Below are positions 37,819 through 46,812 of a stretch of DNA of 64,000 nucleotides, in pieces. The translations under genes were made by a program, and so were the position numbers. The DNA comes from Curvibacter sp. AEP1-3. GTDB lineage: Bacteria > Pseudomonadota > Gammaproteobacteria > Burkholderiales > Burkholderiaceae_C. Location of the stretch: positions 4,229,674 to 4,293,673 of the forward strand of contig NZ_CP015698.1 of NCBI RefSeq assembly GCF_002163715.1. Direction: 5' to 3'. Under the pieces are notes generated by a model. The model searched no databases, was not told the DNA's origin, and saw only the letters and a list, made by a program, of their open reading frames with translations. Numbering within the stretch: position 1 is the stretch's first letter; each line of letters begins with the position of its first letter.

Positions 37819-39042
37819 TCAGGCCGGCAGCTGCTGGTGCACATGCCCTGCCAACTGGTGGGCGGTGATGGCCGAGAGCGTCCAGCCCAAGTGGCCGTGG
37901 CCAGTGTTGTAGAACACGTTGTTGCGCTTGCCGCGGCCGACGCGGGGCATCATGTTCGGCATCATGGGGCGCAGGCCGGCCCAGGGTTCGCAGCGGCGGG
38001 TGTTCACACCAGGGAAGAGCTGGTTGACCCATGCGATCAGGGGGCGGATGCGGTCAGCGCGGATGTCGTAGTCAATGCCGTTGTACTCGGCGGTGCCCGC
38101 CACGCGGAAGCGGTCTGCCCCGAGACGGCTGGTGACCAGCTTGGTCTCGTCGTCCAGCAGGCTGACCCAAGGGGCGGCTTGTTGGCTGGCTTCGTCGTTC
38201 AGCGCCACGGTAATCGAGTAGCCCTTGACCGGATAAATGTTCAGCCGGTCGCCCAGTTGTGCGGCAATGCCACGGCCGTGCACACCGGCGCAGATCACCA
38301 CGCCGTCAAACCGGTGAGTCTCAGTTTCGCCCTCGTGTTGCAACTCCAGCGTCGCGACTGTGCCGTCGGTGCTGGCGCTTGCGACCTGATGGCCGTAAAG
38401 CGTGGTCACGCCCAGGCGCGCGCAGGCTTGCGACATGCCGTGGGTGAACTTGTGGATGTCGCCGGTGGAATCGCTCTCGGTGTAGTAGCCACCGTAGTAG
38501 GTGCCTTGCAGGGTGGGCTCGATGGCGCGCATTTCTTCAGGTGTGACGGTGCGGCGCGAGAGGCCACCGGCTGCCAGCATGGTGGAGACCTTGCCCGCGT
38601 GCTCAAAACCTGCCTTGTTACGGTAGATGTGCAGGATGCCTTTGCGCTGGTGGTCGAAGTCAATGCCCTCCGCCTGCGCCCAGGCAAACAGGTGTTCGCG
38701 TGCTGCAATGGCCAGGCGGGTGGTGGCTTCGGTGTTCTCGCGGTATTTGGGGATGGAGGCCACAAACTCGGTCATCCAGCTCAGCTTGTGCCAGCTGGGG
38801 GCAGGGTTCATGAGCAAGGGCGCGTCCTTGGTGAACATCCACTTCAGCCCCTTCACGAGTGTGCTGGGGTGGGTCCAGACCTCGGCGTTCGAGGCCGAGA
38901 GCTGGCCGCCGTTGGCATAGGACGTTTCCATGCCCGCGTAGCGGTTCTTCTCGATCAGGGTGACCTTGTAGCCGGCCTTGGCCAGGGTGTAGGCGCTGGT
39001 GACGCCGGTGATGCCGCCGCCAATGATGGCAATGTGTTTCAT
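37819..39042 (-). CDS. dadA: D-amino-acid dehydrogenase, small subunit type
   Basis: FAD-dependent, membrane-linked oxidation of D-amino acids to keto acids and ammonia; glycine can be a poor substrate in this superfamily. The 407 residues begin with the Rossmann motif HIAIIGGGITGVTSAYTLAKAG, then ETSYANGGQLSASNAEVW, and end with GHLGWTLSAITAHQLAGHV. The gene sits directly behind a tandem glycine riboswitch (39105-39308), so regulation by glycine is expected. A second paralogue is at 59251. Confidence 0.94.
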   Translation of the reverse strand: MKHIAIIGGGITGVTSAYTLAKAGYKVTLIEKNRYAGMETSYANGGQLSASNAEVWTHPSTLVKGLKWMFTKDAPLLMNPAPSWHKLSWMTEFVASIPKYRENTEATTRLAIAAREHLFAWAQAEGIDFDHQRKGILHIYRNKAGFEHAGKVSTMLAAGGLSRRTVTPEEMRAIEPTLQGTYYGGYYTESDSTGDIHKFTHGMSQACARLGVTTLYGHQVASASTDGTVATLELQHEGETETHRFDGVVICAGVHGRGIAAQLGDRLNIYPVKGYSITVALNDEASQQAAPWVSLLDDETKLVTSRLGADRFRVAGTAEYNGIDYDIRADRIRPLIAWVNQLFPGVNTRRCEPWAGLRPMMPNMMPRVGRGKRNNVFYNTGHGHLGWTLSAITAHQLAGHVHQQLPA

Positions 39043-39104
39043 GAGAGCTCTTTCAGGTGTGTCGCAAACAAGGGAACACGCCTGTGCACACTGCGTGCCA
39101 GGCG

Positions 39105-39308
39105 AGCCCCCTCTGTTTGAGACCTGAGAGATTCACCCGCTGCCTGGTCGGCAACCGGCTTGCTCCTGCGGTGTGCCGGCGGACAAATGCGCGGCAGCTC
39201 TTCAGAGTGCAAACGATCACAGCGGTCCTGGGTGCCTGAGAGTTTCCGGGGTGGTTGCTCCTTCGGCGCTGCTGCCCGGGTGGGCGGCAGGCTCTCCCGC
39301 TGCGATGC
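39105..39308 (-). promoter_or_regulatory. Tandem glycine riboswitch upstream of dadA-sdaA
   Basis: On the minus strand aptamer 1 reads GCGGGAGAGCC, then GCGCCGAAGGAGCAACC, then AACTCTCAGGCACCCAGGAC. Aptamer 2 reads CTGAAGAGCTGCC, then ACCGCAGGAGCAAGCC, then AATCTCTCAGGTCTCAAACA. The short linker between them is typical of cooperative tandem glycine riboswitches. Aptamer 2 departs from the core at CCGAAGG (CCGCAGG) and in its first arm. A CGCCTG/CAGGCG hairpin lies between it and dadA. Confidence 0.85.
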
Positions 39309-39387
39309 CGGGGCCAGCCCGGCAAGGGCGGCGGCATGCAATGCACAGCCGCCCTGAAAACCATGGTTACTGGTGTGAGACCTACCT

Positions 39388-42312
39388 TTATGCGCTGGCG
39401 TAATCCGCCACTGGCACGCAGCTACAGAAGAGGTTGCGATCGCCATACACGTTGTCTACCCGGCCCACCGTCGGCCAGTATTTGGCCGCCTTCAAGGTCG
39501 CTACCGGGAAGGCGCCAACCTCACGGCTGTAAGGGCGGTCCCACGCGGCGCCAATCACACTGGCAGCGGTGTGGGGAGCGTGCTTCAAGGGGTTGTTGTC
39601 CTGGGGCCAGACACCGCCCTCGACTTGCGCAATTTCGCCTCGGATGGCGATCATGGCGTCGATGAATCGGTCCAGCTCGGCCAGCGTCTCGCTCTCGGTG
39701 GGCTCCACCATCAAGGTGTTGGGCACGGGGAAGGACAACGTGGGGGCGTGGAAGCCATAGTCCATCAGGCGCTTAGCCACGTCTTCGGCCATCACGCCGC
39801 AGGTTTCCTTGAAGTGGCGCAAATCCAGAATGCACTCGTGGGCGACGTGCCCGTTGGCCGATGCGTACAGCGTGGGGTAGTGGTCAGCCAGGCGGGCACT
39901 GATGTAGTTGGCGCTCAGGATGGCGACTTCGGTGGCTTGCTGCAGGCCATCCGGGCCCATCATGCGGCAGTACATCCAGCTGATGGGCAGCACAGCGGCA
40001 TTGCCCAAAGGTGCCGCACTGACGGCACCGGTGCCGGGGACACCGCCGGTGGCATGGCCGGGCAGGTAAGGCACCAGGTCTTCCACCACGCACACAGGGC
40101 CTACGCCGGGGCCGCCACCGCCGTGGGGGATGCAGAAGGTCTTGTGCAGGTTCAGGTGGCTCACGTCACCGCCAAATTCACCGGGGGCCGCAGTGCCGAC
40201 CAGCGCGTTCATGTTGGCGCCGTCCACATACACACGGCCACCGTGCTGGTGCACCAAAGCGCACAGCTCTTTAACCGAGGTTTCAAACACACCATGGGTG
40301 CTGGGGTAGGTGATCATCACTGCCGCCAGGTTGGCGCTGTGCTGCTCGCACTTGGCTTGCAAGTCAGCCATGTCCACGTTGCCGTTGTCATCGCACTTGG
40401 TCACAACGACGGTCATGCCGACCATCATGGCGCTGGCAGGGTTGGTGCCGTGTGCGCTGCTGGGGATCAGGCAGATGTTGCGGTGGCCCTGGCCACGGGC
40501 TTCGTGGTAGGCCTTGATGACCAGTAAGCCGGCGTATTCGCCCTGGCTACCGGCGTTGGGCTGCAGGCTGATGCCCGCGTAGCCGGTGGCGGCGCACAGC
40601 CAGGCGCGCAGTTGGGCGTCCAGCTCGGCATAGCCCTCGCGCTGGTCGGCGGGTGCGAAGGGGTGGATATTGGCGAACTCGGGCCAGGTGATGGGGATCA
40701 TCTCGCTGGTCGCGTTGAGCTTCATGGTGCAGGAGCCCAGCGGGATCATGCTGCGGTCCAGCGCCAAGTCCTTGTCACTCAGCATGCGGATGTAGCGCAG
40801 CATGCCGGTCTCACTGTGGTGGGTGTTGAACACCGGGTGGGTCAAAAAGGCACTGGTGCGGCGCGAGGCAGCGGGAATCAACGGCTGTGCGCCGGCCTGG
40901 AGTGCTTCGACCGTAGGCAACGTCTGACCCGGCTGCGCGAAAAGGCTCCACAGCAGTTCTACATCGTCGCGGGTGGTGGTCTCATCCAGCGAGATGCAGA
41001 TGTAGTCATCCCAAGCAATTCGCACGTTCACGCCCGCAGATAATGCGCGGGCAGCTATGGATTTGGTAGCGCCATCGGTCTTGAGGCACAAGGTGTCGAA
41101 GGTTTCGGGGCGGCCTGTGTTGACGCCCAGTTGCTCCAGGCCCTTGGCCAGAATGGCGGTGAGGGTGGCAACGCGGGTGGCGATGCGCTTGAGCCCTTCC
41201 GGTCCGTGGTACACGGCGTACATGCTGGCCACCACTGCCGGCAGCACCTGCGCGGTGCAGATGTTGGAGGTGGCTTTTTCGCGGCGGATGTGCTGCTCGC
41301 GGGTTTGCAGGGCCAGGCGGTAGGCGGGGTTGCCGTGGGTATCAATACTCACACCGACCAAGCGGCCGGGCATGGAGCGTTTGAACTCGTCACGGCAGGC
41401 CATGTAGGCGGCGTGCGGTCCGCCGTTGCACAGGGGCATGCCAAAGCGCTGGGTGGTGCCGACCACAATGTCGGCCGCGCCTGTGGGGTCGCCCGCGCCC
41501 CATTCGCCGGGAGGCACCAGCAGGGTAAGCGCCAGCAGGTCAGCTGCCACGATGTAGGCGCCGCCCTTGCGGTGCACGGTTTTGACATCCTCCCCTTCTT
41601 CGCCCAAGCGGCCGCTAGTGGAGGGGTATTGCTCCAGCACGGCAAAGTAGTCGTCGCCGGCAATCAGTGCATCCCATTCCTCCTGGGAGTTGGCCAGCTT
41701 GACGGTGATGCCCAGTGGTGCCGCGCGGGTCTGGATGACTTCAATGGTTTGCGGGTGCGCATCGCCCGCCACCACGAACACATTGCCTTTGGCCTTGACC
41801 GAGCGGCGGGCCAGCGTCATCGCCTCAGCGGCGGCTGTGGCTTCGTCGAGCATGGAGGCGTTGGCAATCGGCATGCCGGTCAGGTCGCACACCATGGTCT
41901 GGAAGTTGACCAGCGCTTCCATGCGGCCCTGGCTGATCTCGGCCTGGTAGGGCGTGTAAGCGGTGTACCAGGCGGGGTTCTCCAGGATGTTGCGCAGGAT
42001 CACGCCAGGCGTGTGGGTGCCGTAGTAGCCCTGGCCGATGAAGCTTTTAAGTACCTTGTTCTTGCCTGCAACCGCCTTCAGCTCCGCCAGCGCAGCCGCC
42101 TCGGTGATGGCCGCCGGAATCGCCATGGCGCTTTTGCGCGCGATGCTGGCGGGCACGATGCTGGCAATCAGGTCGCTGCGCGACTTTTCGCCGATGGCTT
42201 GCAGCATGACGGGTTCGTCATCCGCAAAGATGCCAATGTGGCGGGCCTGGAATTCGCTGGCGTTTTCCAGCTGGGCCAAGGTGGGCGTGGAGGTTGTAGC
42301 AGAAGTGGACAT
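39388..42312 (-). CDS. gcvP: Glycine dehydrogenase (decarboxylating), P protein
   Basis: PLP-dependent first step of the glycine cleavage system, passing the aminomethyl group to GcvH. The 974 residues match the full-length fused P protein. The PLP lysine is in [16 protein letters not shown] (Lys724); other marks are [11 protein letters not shown] at the start and [17 protein letters not shown] 42312 is chosen since the upstream ten residues lack homology. Residues 414-429 ([14 protein letters not shown]) are encoded by a palindromic element. It is third in gcvT-gcvH-gcvP, 99 bp after gcvH. Confidence 0.97.
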   Translation of the reverse strand: MSTSATTSTPTLAQLENASEFQARHIGIFADDEPVMLQAIGEKSRSDLIASIVPASIARKSAMAIPAAITEAAALAELKAVAGKNKVLKSFIGQGYYGTHTPGVILRNILENPAWYTAYTPYQAEISQGRMEALVNFQTMVCDLTGMPIANASMLDEATAAAEAMTLARRSVKAKGNVFVVAGDAHPQTIEVIQTRAAPLGITVKLANSQEEWDALIAGDDYFAVLEQYPSTSGRLGEEGEDVKTVHRKGGAYIVAADLLALTLLVPPGEWGAGDPTGAADIVVGTTQRFGMPLCNGGPHAAYMACRDEFKRSMPGRLVGVSIDTHGNPAYRLALQTREQHIRREKATSNICTAQVLPAVVASMYAVYHGPEGLKRIATRVATLTAILAKGLEQLGVNTGRPETFDTLCLKTDGATKSIAARALSAGVNVRIAWDDYICISLDETTTRDDVELLWSLFAQPGQTLPTVEALQAGAQPLIPAASRRTSAFLTHPVFNTHHSETGMLRYIRMLSDKDLALDRSMIPLGSCTMKLNATSEMIPITWPEFANIHPFAPADQREGYAELDAQLRAWLCAATGYAGISLQPNAGSQGEYAGLLVIKAYHEARGQGHRNICLIPSSAHGTNPASAMMVGMTVVVTKCDDNGNVDMADLQAKCEQHSANLAAVMITYPSTHGVFETSVKELCALVHQHGGRVYVDGANMNALVGTAAPGEFGGDVSHLNLHKTFCIPHGGGGPGVGPVCVVEDLVPYLPGHATGGVPGTGAVSAAPLGNAAVLPISWMYCRMMGPDGLQQATEVAILSANYISARLADHYPTLYASANGHVAHECILDLRHFKETCGVMAEDVAKRLMDYGFHAPTLSFPVPNTLMVEPTESETLAELDRFIDAMIAIRGEIAQVEGGVWPQDNNPLKHAPHTAASVIGAAWDRPYSREVGAFPVATLKAAKYWPTVGRVDNVYGDRNLFCSCVPVADYASA
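41027..41072 (+). repeat. Dispersed palindromic element inside gcvP, copy 7
   Basis: Reads AGATAATGCGCGGGCAGCTA, then the tail TGGATTTGGTAGCGCC; the left arm is diverged. It is in frame within gcvP and gives [14 protein letters not shown] on the coding (minus) strand. Confidence 0.65.
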
Positions 42313-42411
42313 GGCGGTGGCGTTCGGTGGTGGGCAGTTCACACAAACGGGTAGCCTGCTGGTTCAGGGCGGGCTCCCGGGGACTTTGCAGGCTGGGCCT
42401 GCAAAGCGGCT

Positions 42412-42783
42412 TTAAGCGTTGGCGGAAAACGCGGTGTAGCTGGTTTCGTCCATCAGGCCTTCGAGTTCGGCTAGGTTGGCCAGCTTGACCTTGAAGAACC
42501 AGCCAGCACCCAACGGATCGGTGTTGGCCAGCGAAGGGTCATCGCGCAGGGTTTCGTTGACCTCAAGGATCTCGCCCGTCACGGGCATGTACACGTCAGC
42601 AGCCGCCTTCACGGACTCGACCACGCCGGCCACGGCCTTGGCGTCAATGCTGGCGCCCACGGCGGGCAGATCCACAAACACCACGTCGCCCAGCGCATCC
42701 TGCGCGTGGTGGGTGATGCCGACGGTGGCGATATCGCCTTCGACCTGGAGCCATTCGTGATCGGCTGTGTATTTGATAGACAT
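42412..42783 (-). CDS. gcvH: Glycine cleavage system H protein
   Basis: Lipoyl carrier that shuttles the aminomethyl group between P, T and L proteins. The 123 residues have the usual length and [21 protein letters not shown] followed by [20 protein letters not shown], in which Lys of ESVKA is the lipoylated residue. AGGAG precedes the ATG. Lies between gcvT (121 bp) and gcvP. Confidence 0.98.
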   Translation of the reverse strand: MSIKYTADHEWLQVEGDIATVGITHHAQDALGDVVFVDLPAVGASIDAKAVAGVVESVKAAADVYMPVTGEILEVNETLRDDPSLANTDPLGAGWFFKVKLANLAELEGLMDETSYTAFSANA

Positions 42784-42904
42784 AACGTTCTCCTGAAACT
42801 AAAGATTAAGGTTTGCGGTAAAGGGTTGAACCACCGGAACTGGAACCTGCCAGACGCCACTGTAGCGGCTGAATGTGCGGTTTCCAGCACCAAGCTGTCT
42901 TGGA

Positions 42905-44065
42905 TCAGCCGCGGTAATAGTTCGTGGGCACAAAGGGCATTGCGCTGACCACCATGGGCACAGCCTTGCCGCGCACGATGGCCACCACGGGGGTGCCCAA
43001 AGCTGCCGACGAGGCGTCGATGTAGCCCATGGCCACGCACTGGTTGATGGTGGGGCCGAGCAAGCCGCTGGTGACTTCGCCGATACGGTTACCCGCGCCG
43101 TCTTGCAGCTCAGTGTGCTCGCGCACCGGAATGCGCTCCTGCGCAATCAGGCCCACCCGCTTTTTGGTGCCTTTTGTGCCGCTGGCGCCCGTGGAATCTG
43201 CGAGAGCAGCTAGGATTTTTGTAGCGCCGGGGAATCCGCCTTCGCGCGCACCACCAGTGCGGCGCACTTTCTGGATGGCCCAGTTCAGGCTGGCTTCTAC
43301 CGGCGTGGTGGTGGTGTCAATGTCGTTGCCATACAGGCACAAGCCGGCTTCCAGGCGCAGGGAGTTGCGGGCACCCAGGCCGATGGGCTGTACTTCGGGC
43401 TGTGCCAGCAGGGCGCGGGCCAGGGCTTCGGCGTGCTCGTTGTGGACCGAGATCTCAAAACCGTCTTCACCGGTGTAGCCGCTGCGGGTGAGGAACACGT
43501 TGATTTTCTGGGTGCCGGTATCAACGGTGAAGTCACCACCCGTCATAAACACCAGTTTTTCTACGCCGGGGGCCAAGCGGGCCAGCGCGGTCACCGCCTG
43601 GGGGCCTTGGAGGGCCAGCAGTGCGTAGTCGGGCAGGGGGGTGACCTGGCAGCGGCTGCCGATCTTGGCTTGGATGTGGGCGATATCCCCCGCCTTGCAA
43701 GCACCGTTGACGATGACGAAGAGTTCGTCTTGCGCCTTCTTGAAGAACATCAGGTCATCGATGATCGTGCCCTCTTCGGTGAGCAACAGGCCGTAGCGCT
43801 GTTTGCCCACGGGCAGGTCGATCACGTCCACCGGCATCAGGCTCTCAAACGCCGCGCAGGCGTCCGGGCCGCTCAGGCGCAGCTGGCCCATGTGGGACAC
43901 GTCAAACAGGCCGGCGGCTTTGCGGGTGTGGTGGTGTTCGGCCATCAGGCCGGCGGGGTACTGAACCGGCATGGAGTAACCGGCAAACGGCACCATGCGG
44001 GCGCCCAGCTCTATGTGCAATGCGCTGAGCGGCGTGGTTAACAAGGTTGTGTCAGAAGCGGACAT
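42905..44065 (-). CDS. gcvT: Aminomethyltransferase (glycine cleavage T protein)
   Basis: Transfers the methylene group from lipoyl-GcvH to tetrahydrofolate. The 386 residues include ARMVPFAGYSMPVQYP, DVSHMGQLRLSGPDA, RSGYTGEDGFEISV (Asp essential in the family), LRLEAGLCLYGNDID and the C-terminal barrel. Residues 280-295 (GATKILAALADSTGAS) come from a palindromic element; the loop is about eight residues longer than in E. coli GcvT. First gene of the gcv unit, behind a tandem glycine riboswitch. Confidence 0.97.
   Translation of the reverse strand: MSASDTTLLTTPLSALHIELGARMVPFAGYSMPVQYPAGLMAEHHHTRKAAGLFDVSHMGQLRLSGPDACAAFESLMPVDVIDLPVGKQRYGLLLTEEGTIIDDLMFFKKAQDELFVIVNGACKAGDIAHIQAKIGSRCQVTPLPDYALLALQGPQAVTALARLAPGVEKLVFMTGGDFTVDTGTQKINVFLTRSGYTGEDGFEISVHNEHAEALARALLAQPEVQPIGLGARNSLRLEAGLCLYGNDIDTTTTPVEASLNWAIQKVRRTGGAREGGFPGATKILAALADSTGASGTKGTKKRVGLIAQERIPVREHTELQDGAGNRIGEVTSGLLGPTINQCVAMGYIDASSAALGTPVVAIVRGKAVPMVVSAMPFVPTNYYRG
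43181..43228 (+). repeat. Dispersed palindromic element inside gcvT, copy 8
   Basis: Full-length copy: GCTGGCGCCCGTGGAATCTG, then CGAGAGCAGCTAGGATTTTT and GTAGCGCC. About 35 of 45 positions agree with the copy at 55957-56013. It is in frame within gcvT in the same register as the gcvP copy. Confidence 0.75.
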
Positions 44066-44149
44066 GGCGGCGATCCAAACAATCCCGGCGCGATACGCCG
44101 GAGGGGCAATCCAAACCCGGATGCACGCAAGTCTGCGCCCATCCGGTGC

Positions 44150-44395
44150 TGCCCCCGCTGTCCGCTTTACCTGAGAGATTCGCCGGGCCTGCGTGCACGA
44201 TGTGGGGTGCGCAGACTGCGGGTTGCTCCTTCGGTGGTTTGCAGGCCGCTGTGCGGTGCAAACTCTCTCCAGTGGGGTGTTGCCGGCAGAGCAAGCCTTG
44301 CCGGCAGGGATCAGTCCTTTTGCCTGAGCGTTCAGACCGCTGCAATCAGCCGTCCTGCGCCTTCGGCGGCCCCGAAAAAGGGCTCTCTCCTGAAC
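44150..44395 (-). promoter_or_regulatory. Tandem glycine riboswitch upstream of gcvT
   Basis: On the minus strand aptamer 1 reads CAGGAGAGAGCCC, GCCGCCGAAGGCGCAGG and CGCTCAGGCAAAAGGACTGA; aptamer 2 reads TGGAGAGAGTTTGC, CCACCGAAGGAGCAACCC and AATCTCTCAGGTAAAGCGGAC. Both have the complete conserved core. A CCGGATG/CATCCGG hairpin follows before gcvT. Glycine binding normally turns expression on. Confidence 0.93.
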
Positions 44396-44478
44396 GTTGT
44401 GGATTCTAAACCAGCCACAGCGCCGGCGGGCCACTTGTTACCATTCGACAGGCATTTGCCAAATTTCACCTCCTTCGC

Positions 44479-45201
44479 ATGCTCTACTTTTTACGGCTTG
44501 TGCTGATCAGCATCCAGTTCCTGTTGGCCTCTGTAGTCAACCTCCTGATCTGTTTTTCCCGGCCTTTCAATCCCGACAATTCCCGGCTCTCGGGGTGGAT
44601 GTTTTCAGTCCCCGCGCTGAAGATTCTGGGCCTGAAGATGCGCCTGGAGACGGAGGGCTTGAAAACCCAGCCCAACCCCTTTGTGATCGTGGCCAACCAC
44701 CAGTCCAACTGGGACTTGTTTGTACTGGGTTGCGCGGTGCCACGGCGCACGGTGTCACTGGGCAAAAAGAGCTTGAAGTGGATTCCCTTTTTCGGCCAGA
44801 TTTACTGGTTGGCCGGCAACATCCTGATCGATCGGGGTAACGCAGTCAAAGCCAAAGCGGCCATGTTGCACACCACAGCGGTGATGCAGGAGCAGGACAC
44901 TTCAATCTGGGTGTTTGCCGAAGGCACCCGCAACCTCGGCCGGGGCATGCTGCCGTTCAAAAAGGGCGCCTTCCAGATGGCCATTAACGCTGGCGTGCCC
45001 ATCGTGCCGCTGTGTTGCAGCAACTACAAAAAGACCATGCGCCTGAACCGCTGGAACAGCGGCAACATCATCGTCAAGACACTGGCACCCATTCCCACCA
45101 CGGGCATGACTCTGGACGACATGCCTGCCCTGATGGAGCAGTGCAGGGCGCAAATGGAAGCGTGCATCGCCGAGCTGGACGCCCGCGCCGCCGCACTGTG
45201 A
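44479..45201 (+). CDS. plsC: 1-acyl-sn-glycerol-3-phosphate acyltransferase
   Basis: Makes phosphatidic acid at the inner membrane. The 240 residues have an N-terminal membrane segment (LRLVLISIQFLLASVVNLL), the catalytic NHQSNWD (His74, Asp79), FAEGTRN and AGVPIVPLC. ATG 44479 starts the hydrophobic anchor. Divergent from the gcv unit; its promoter lies in the region around the riboswitch start. Confidence 0.95.
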   Translation: MLYFLRLVLISIQFLLASVVNLLICFSRPFNPDNSRLSGWMFSVPALKILGLKMRLETEGLKTQPNPFVIVANHQSNWDLFVLGCAVPRRTVSLGKKSLKWIPFFGQIYWLAGNILIDRGNAVKAKAAMLHTTAVMQEQDTSIWVFAEGTRNLGRGMLPFKKGAFQMAINAGVPIVPLCCSNYKKTMRLNRWNSGNIIVKTLAPIPTTGMTLDDMPALMEQCRAQMEACIAELDARAAAL

Positions 45202-45203
45202 AT

Positions 45204-46103
45204 TCAGCGGGCAGTCTGATGCTCGCCGAACCAAGTCAGCACGTCGTTCCACAAAGGCTGTGCCTGTCTGCGGAAGTAGCCCATGTGGCCGATGGGCCCT
45301 ATGCCCTGTTGACCGGGGTGGATGTCCACCTTGCTCACGGTGGTGTTGCTGTAGGCGGCCATAAAGGCATCGCGTGACGCGGGTGGCGCCCAAAGGTCAT
45401 CGGTCGCATTGGCCGCGATGATGGGGGTGCGCACCCGCCCGAACAAACCGGCCACATGCGGCATGCCGGGGTCATCAAAGAAGTAGCGCGGAAACTTGCA
45501 CCAGCGCTTCCAGTCCCGGTAAACGCCTAGTGGCAAGTCCTCGCCCATCTGGAGCTTGCTCCAGGCCAGATAGCCCTTCCAGCGGGTGAGCAGCGGGCCG
45601 ATAACGTGCCACATCAGCAGCACCTTGAATTGCTCGGCACGTGGCATCCAGCCGTGCCAGCCCGCCCCGGTGGCAAAGGTATAAAACCGCGCGACCTTGT
45701 CGTGGTTGGGGAGCAGGCCGAATGCATGGCCACCGAACGAGTGCCCCACCATGAACAGAGGAACGGTGTCATCCGCCATAGCGTCTACCGCAGCTGCAAC
45801 ATCGTGAAAAGCCCAATCCAGATAGTCCATCTGAAAGCCGCGCAGAGCAGCCGGTTTGGAGAGGCCTATGCCGCGGTAGTCCACCGTCAGAGTGGTGTAG
45901 CCCTGCTGTGCAGCGAAGATTGCGAAGTTCTTGTAAAACAACTGCGGAACGCCAGTGGCACCTGCGACCACCAGATGCCCGCGCAGAGGGCCTACTGCGG
46001 TGTAACGCAGGGCTTGCAACGTATAACCGTCGCGGGTTGTGAGTGTCAGTGACTCTGGTGTGTTCATGGGCTGGTGGGCTTTCATGGCGAGCTGGGAATT
46101 CAT
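45204..46103 (-). CDS. Alpha/beta-fold hydrolase
   Basis: About 299 residues. The fold marks are VVAGATGVPQLFYKNFA, VDYRGIGLSKP, the elbow VGHSFGGHAFGL (Ser nucleophile) and C-terminal His in IGPIGHMGYFR. The ATG 46103 overlaps the upstream tetR stop (ATGA), so both are one operon; in-frame ATGs at 46085 and 46067 are alternatives. It is likely the target of that regulator. Substrate unknown. Confidence 0.85.
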   Translation of the reverse strand: MNSQLAMKAHQPMNTPESLTLTTRDGYTLQALRYTAVGPLRGHLVVAGATGVPQLFYKNFAIFAAQQGYTTLTVDYRGIGLSKPAALRGFQMDYLDWAFHDVAAAVDAMADDTVPLFMVGHSFGGHAFGLLPNHDKVARFYTFATGAGWHGWMPRAEQFKVLLMWHVIGPLLTRWKGYLAWSKLQMGEDLPLGVYRDWKRWCKFPRYFFDDPGMPHVAGLFGRVRTPIIAANATDDLWAPPASRDAFMAAYSNTTVSKVDIHPGQQGIGPIGHMGYFRRQAQPLWNDVLTWFGEHQTAR

Positions 46104-46720
46104 GGTTTGGATGCGATGCTCAGACGAATCAAGTCCACCAGTGCGTCGGTGGTGTTTTGCATGGCGTCCACCTGCCCGGCCACGCGGGCCTGGATGAGGG
46201 CGCCTTCGTACGCAGACACCATCAACGCCGCAAGGTTGGCGCTCCGGGTAGGGGCGACTCCGGCGTTTTCCAAAGCCATGCCTAGCTGCTCGCGAATATG
46301 GGCGAAGCCCTTTGCCAAGGCCTTCCGAATGGCGATGTCTTCCGGTGTCGATTCCGAGGCCATAGAGGCCAGCGGGCAACCTTGCTGGTAGCCGCTGCCA
46401 GCCAGCAGTTTCTGGGCGGATGTCATCCATGCCTGCAAAGCATCTGCGGGATCCGCATGTCGTTGCATGAGCTTTGCCAGTCCTCCGGTGATCTGGCCGA
46501 CCACGAGGTTGATCGCGGCAATGGCCAATTCCGACTTGCCACCGGGGAAGTGGTGGTACATCACCCCTTTTGGGGCACCGGCTTCTGACAAAAGCTCACT
46601 CAAGCCCACACCATGAAAGCCGGTGCGTCGCAGGGCATTCAGCATCGCAGCAATCAGCCGGTCCCTTGTGGGGGCGGGGATGTTGTCGGCAATGGGTGGT
46701 GGTGGGTTGTGAGTGGCCAT
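46100..46720 (-). CDS. TetR/AcrR-family transcriptional regulator
   Basis: A 206-residue repressor. The N-terminal DNA-binding domain reads TRDRLIAAMLNALRRTGFHGVGLSELLSEAGAPKGVMYHHFPGGKSELA; the remainder is a helical ligand domain of the YxaF/LmrA-like type. A perfect inverted repeat lies 12 bp upstream of its start, indicating autorepression, and its stop overlaps the hydrolase start. Confidence 0.93.
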   Translation of the reverse strand: MATHNPPPPIADNIPAPTRDRLIAAMLNALRRTGFHGVGLSELLSEAGAPKGVMYHHFPGGKSELAIAAINLVVGQITGGLAKLMQRHADPADALQAWMTSAQKLLAGSGYQQGCPLASMASESTPEDIAIRKALAKGFAHIREQLGMALENAGVAPTRSANLAALMVSAYEGALIQARVAGQVDAMQNTTDALVDLIRLSIASKP

Positions 46721-46731
46721 ACCGAATTCTA

Positions 46732-46747
46732 TAGACCGGTCGGTCTA
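46732..46747. promoter_or_regulatory. Operator of the TetR-family regulator
   Basis: TAGACCG, two bases, CGGTCTA: a perfect inverted repeat of the kind used by YxaF/LmrA-type TetR repressors, just before the tetR ATG at 46720. Confidence 0.75.
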
Positions 46748-46767
46748 GTTGTCAATTGACCATGGCA

Positions 46768-46800
46768 CAAAAAAACGGGACCCTGAGGTCCCGTTTTTTT
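46768..46800 (-). terminator. Terminator after the ETF-QO gene
   Basis: ACGGGACC/GGTCCCGT stem with CTGA loop, A run on one side and seven T on the other. Works for the ETF-QO gene on the minus strand, which stops at 46813. Confidence 0.88.
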
Positions 46801-46812
46801 GTGAAGCGTGGT

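Noticed and set aside
37294..39120. 608-codon + frame over sdaA and dadA
   Set aside because: Antisense to two clear enzymes, with low-complexity His/Gly/Val-rich translation typical of shadow frames.
39185..39215. Palindromic-element-like text (ATGCGCGGCAGCTCTTCAG) inside the dadA riboswitch
   Set aside because: It matches only part of the element and is explained as the first arm of glycine aptamer 2.
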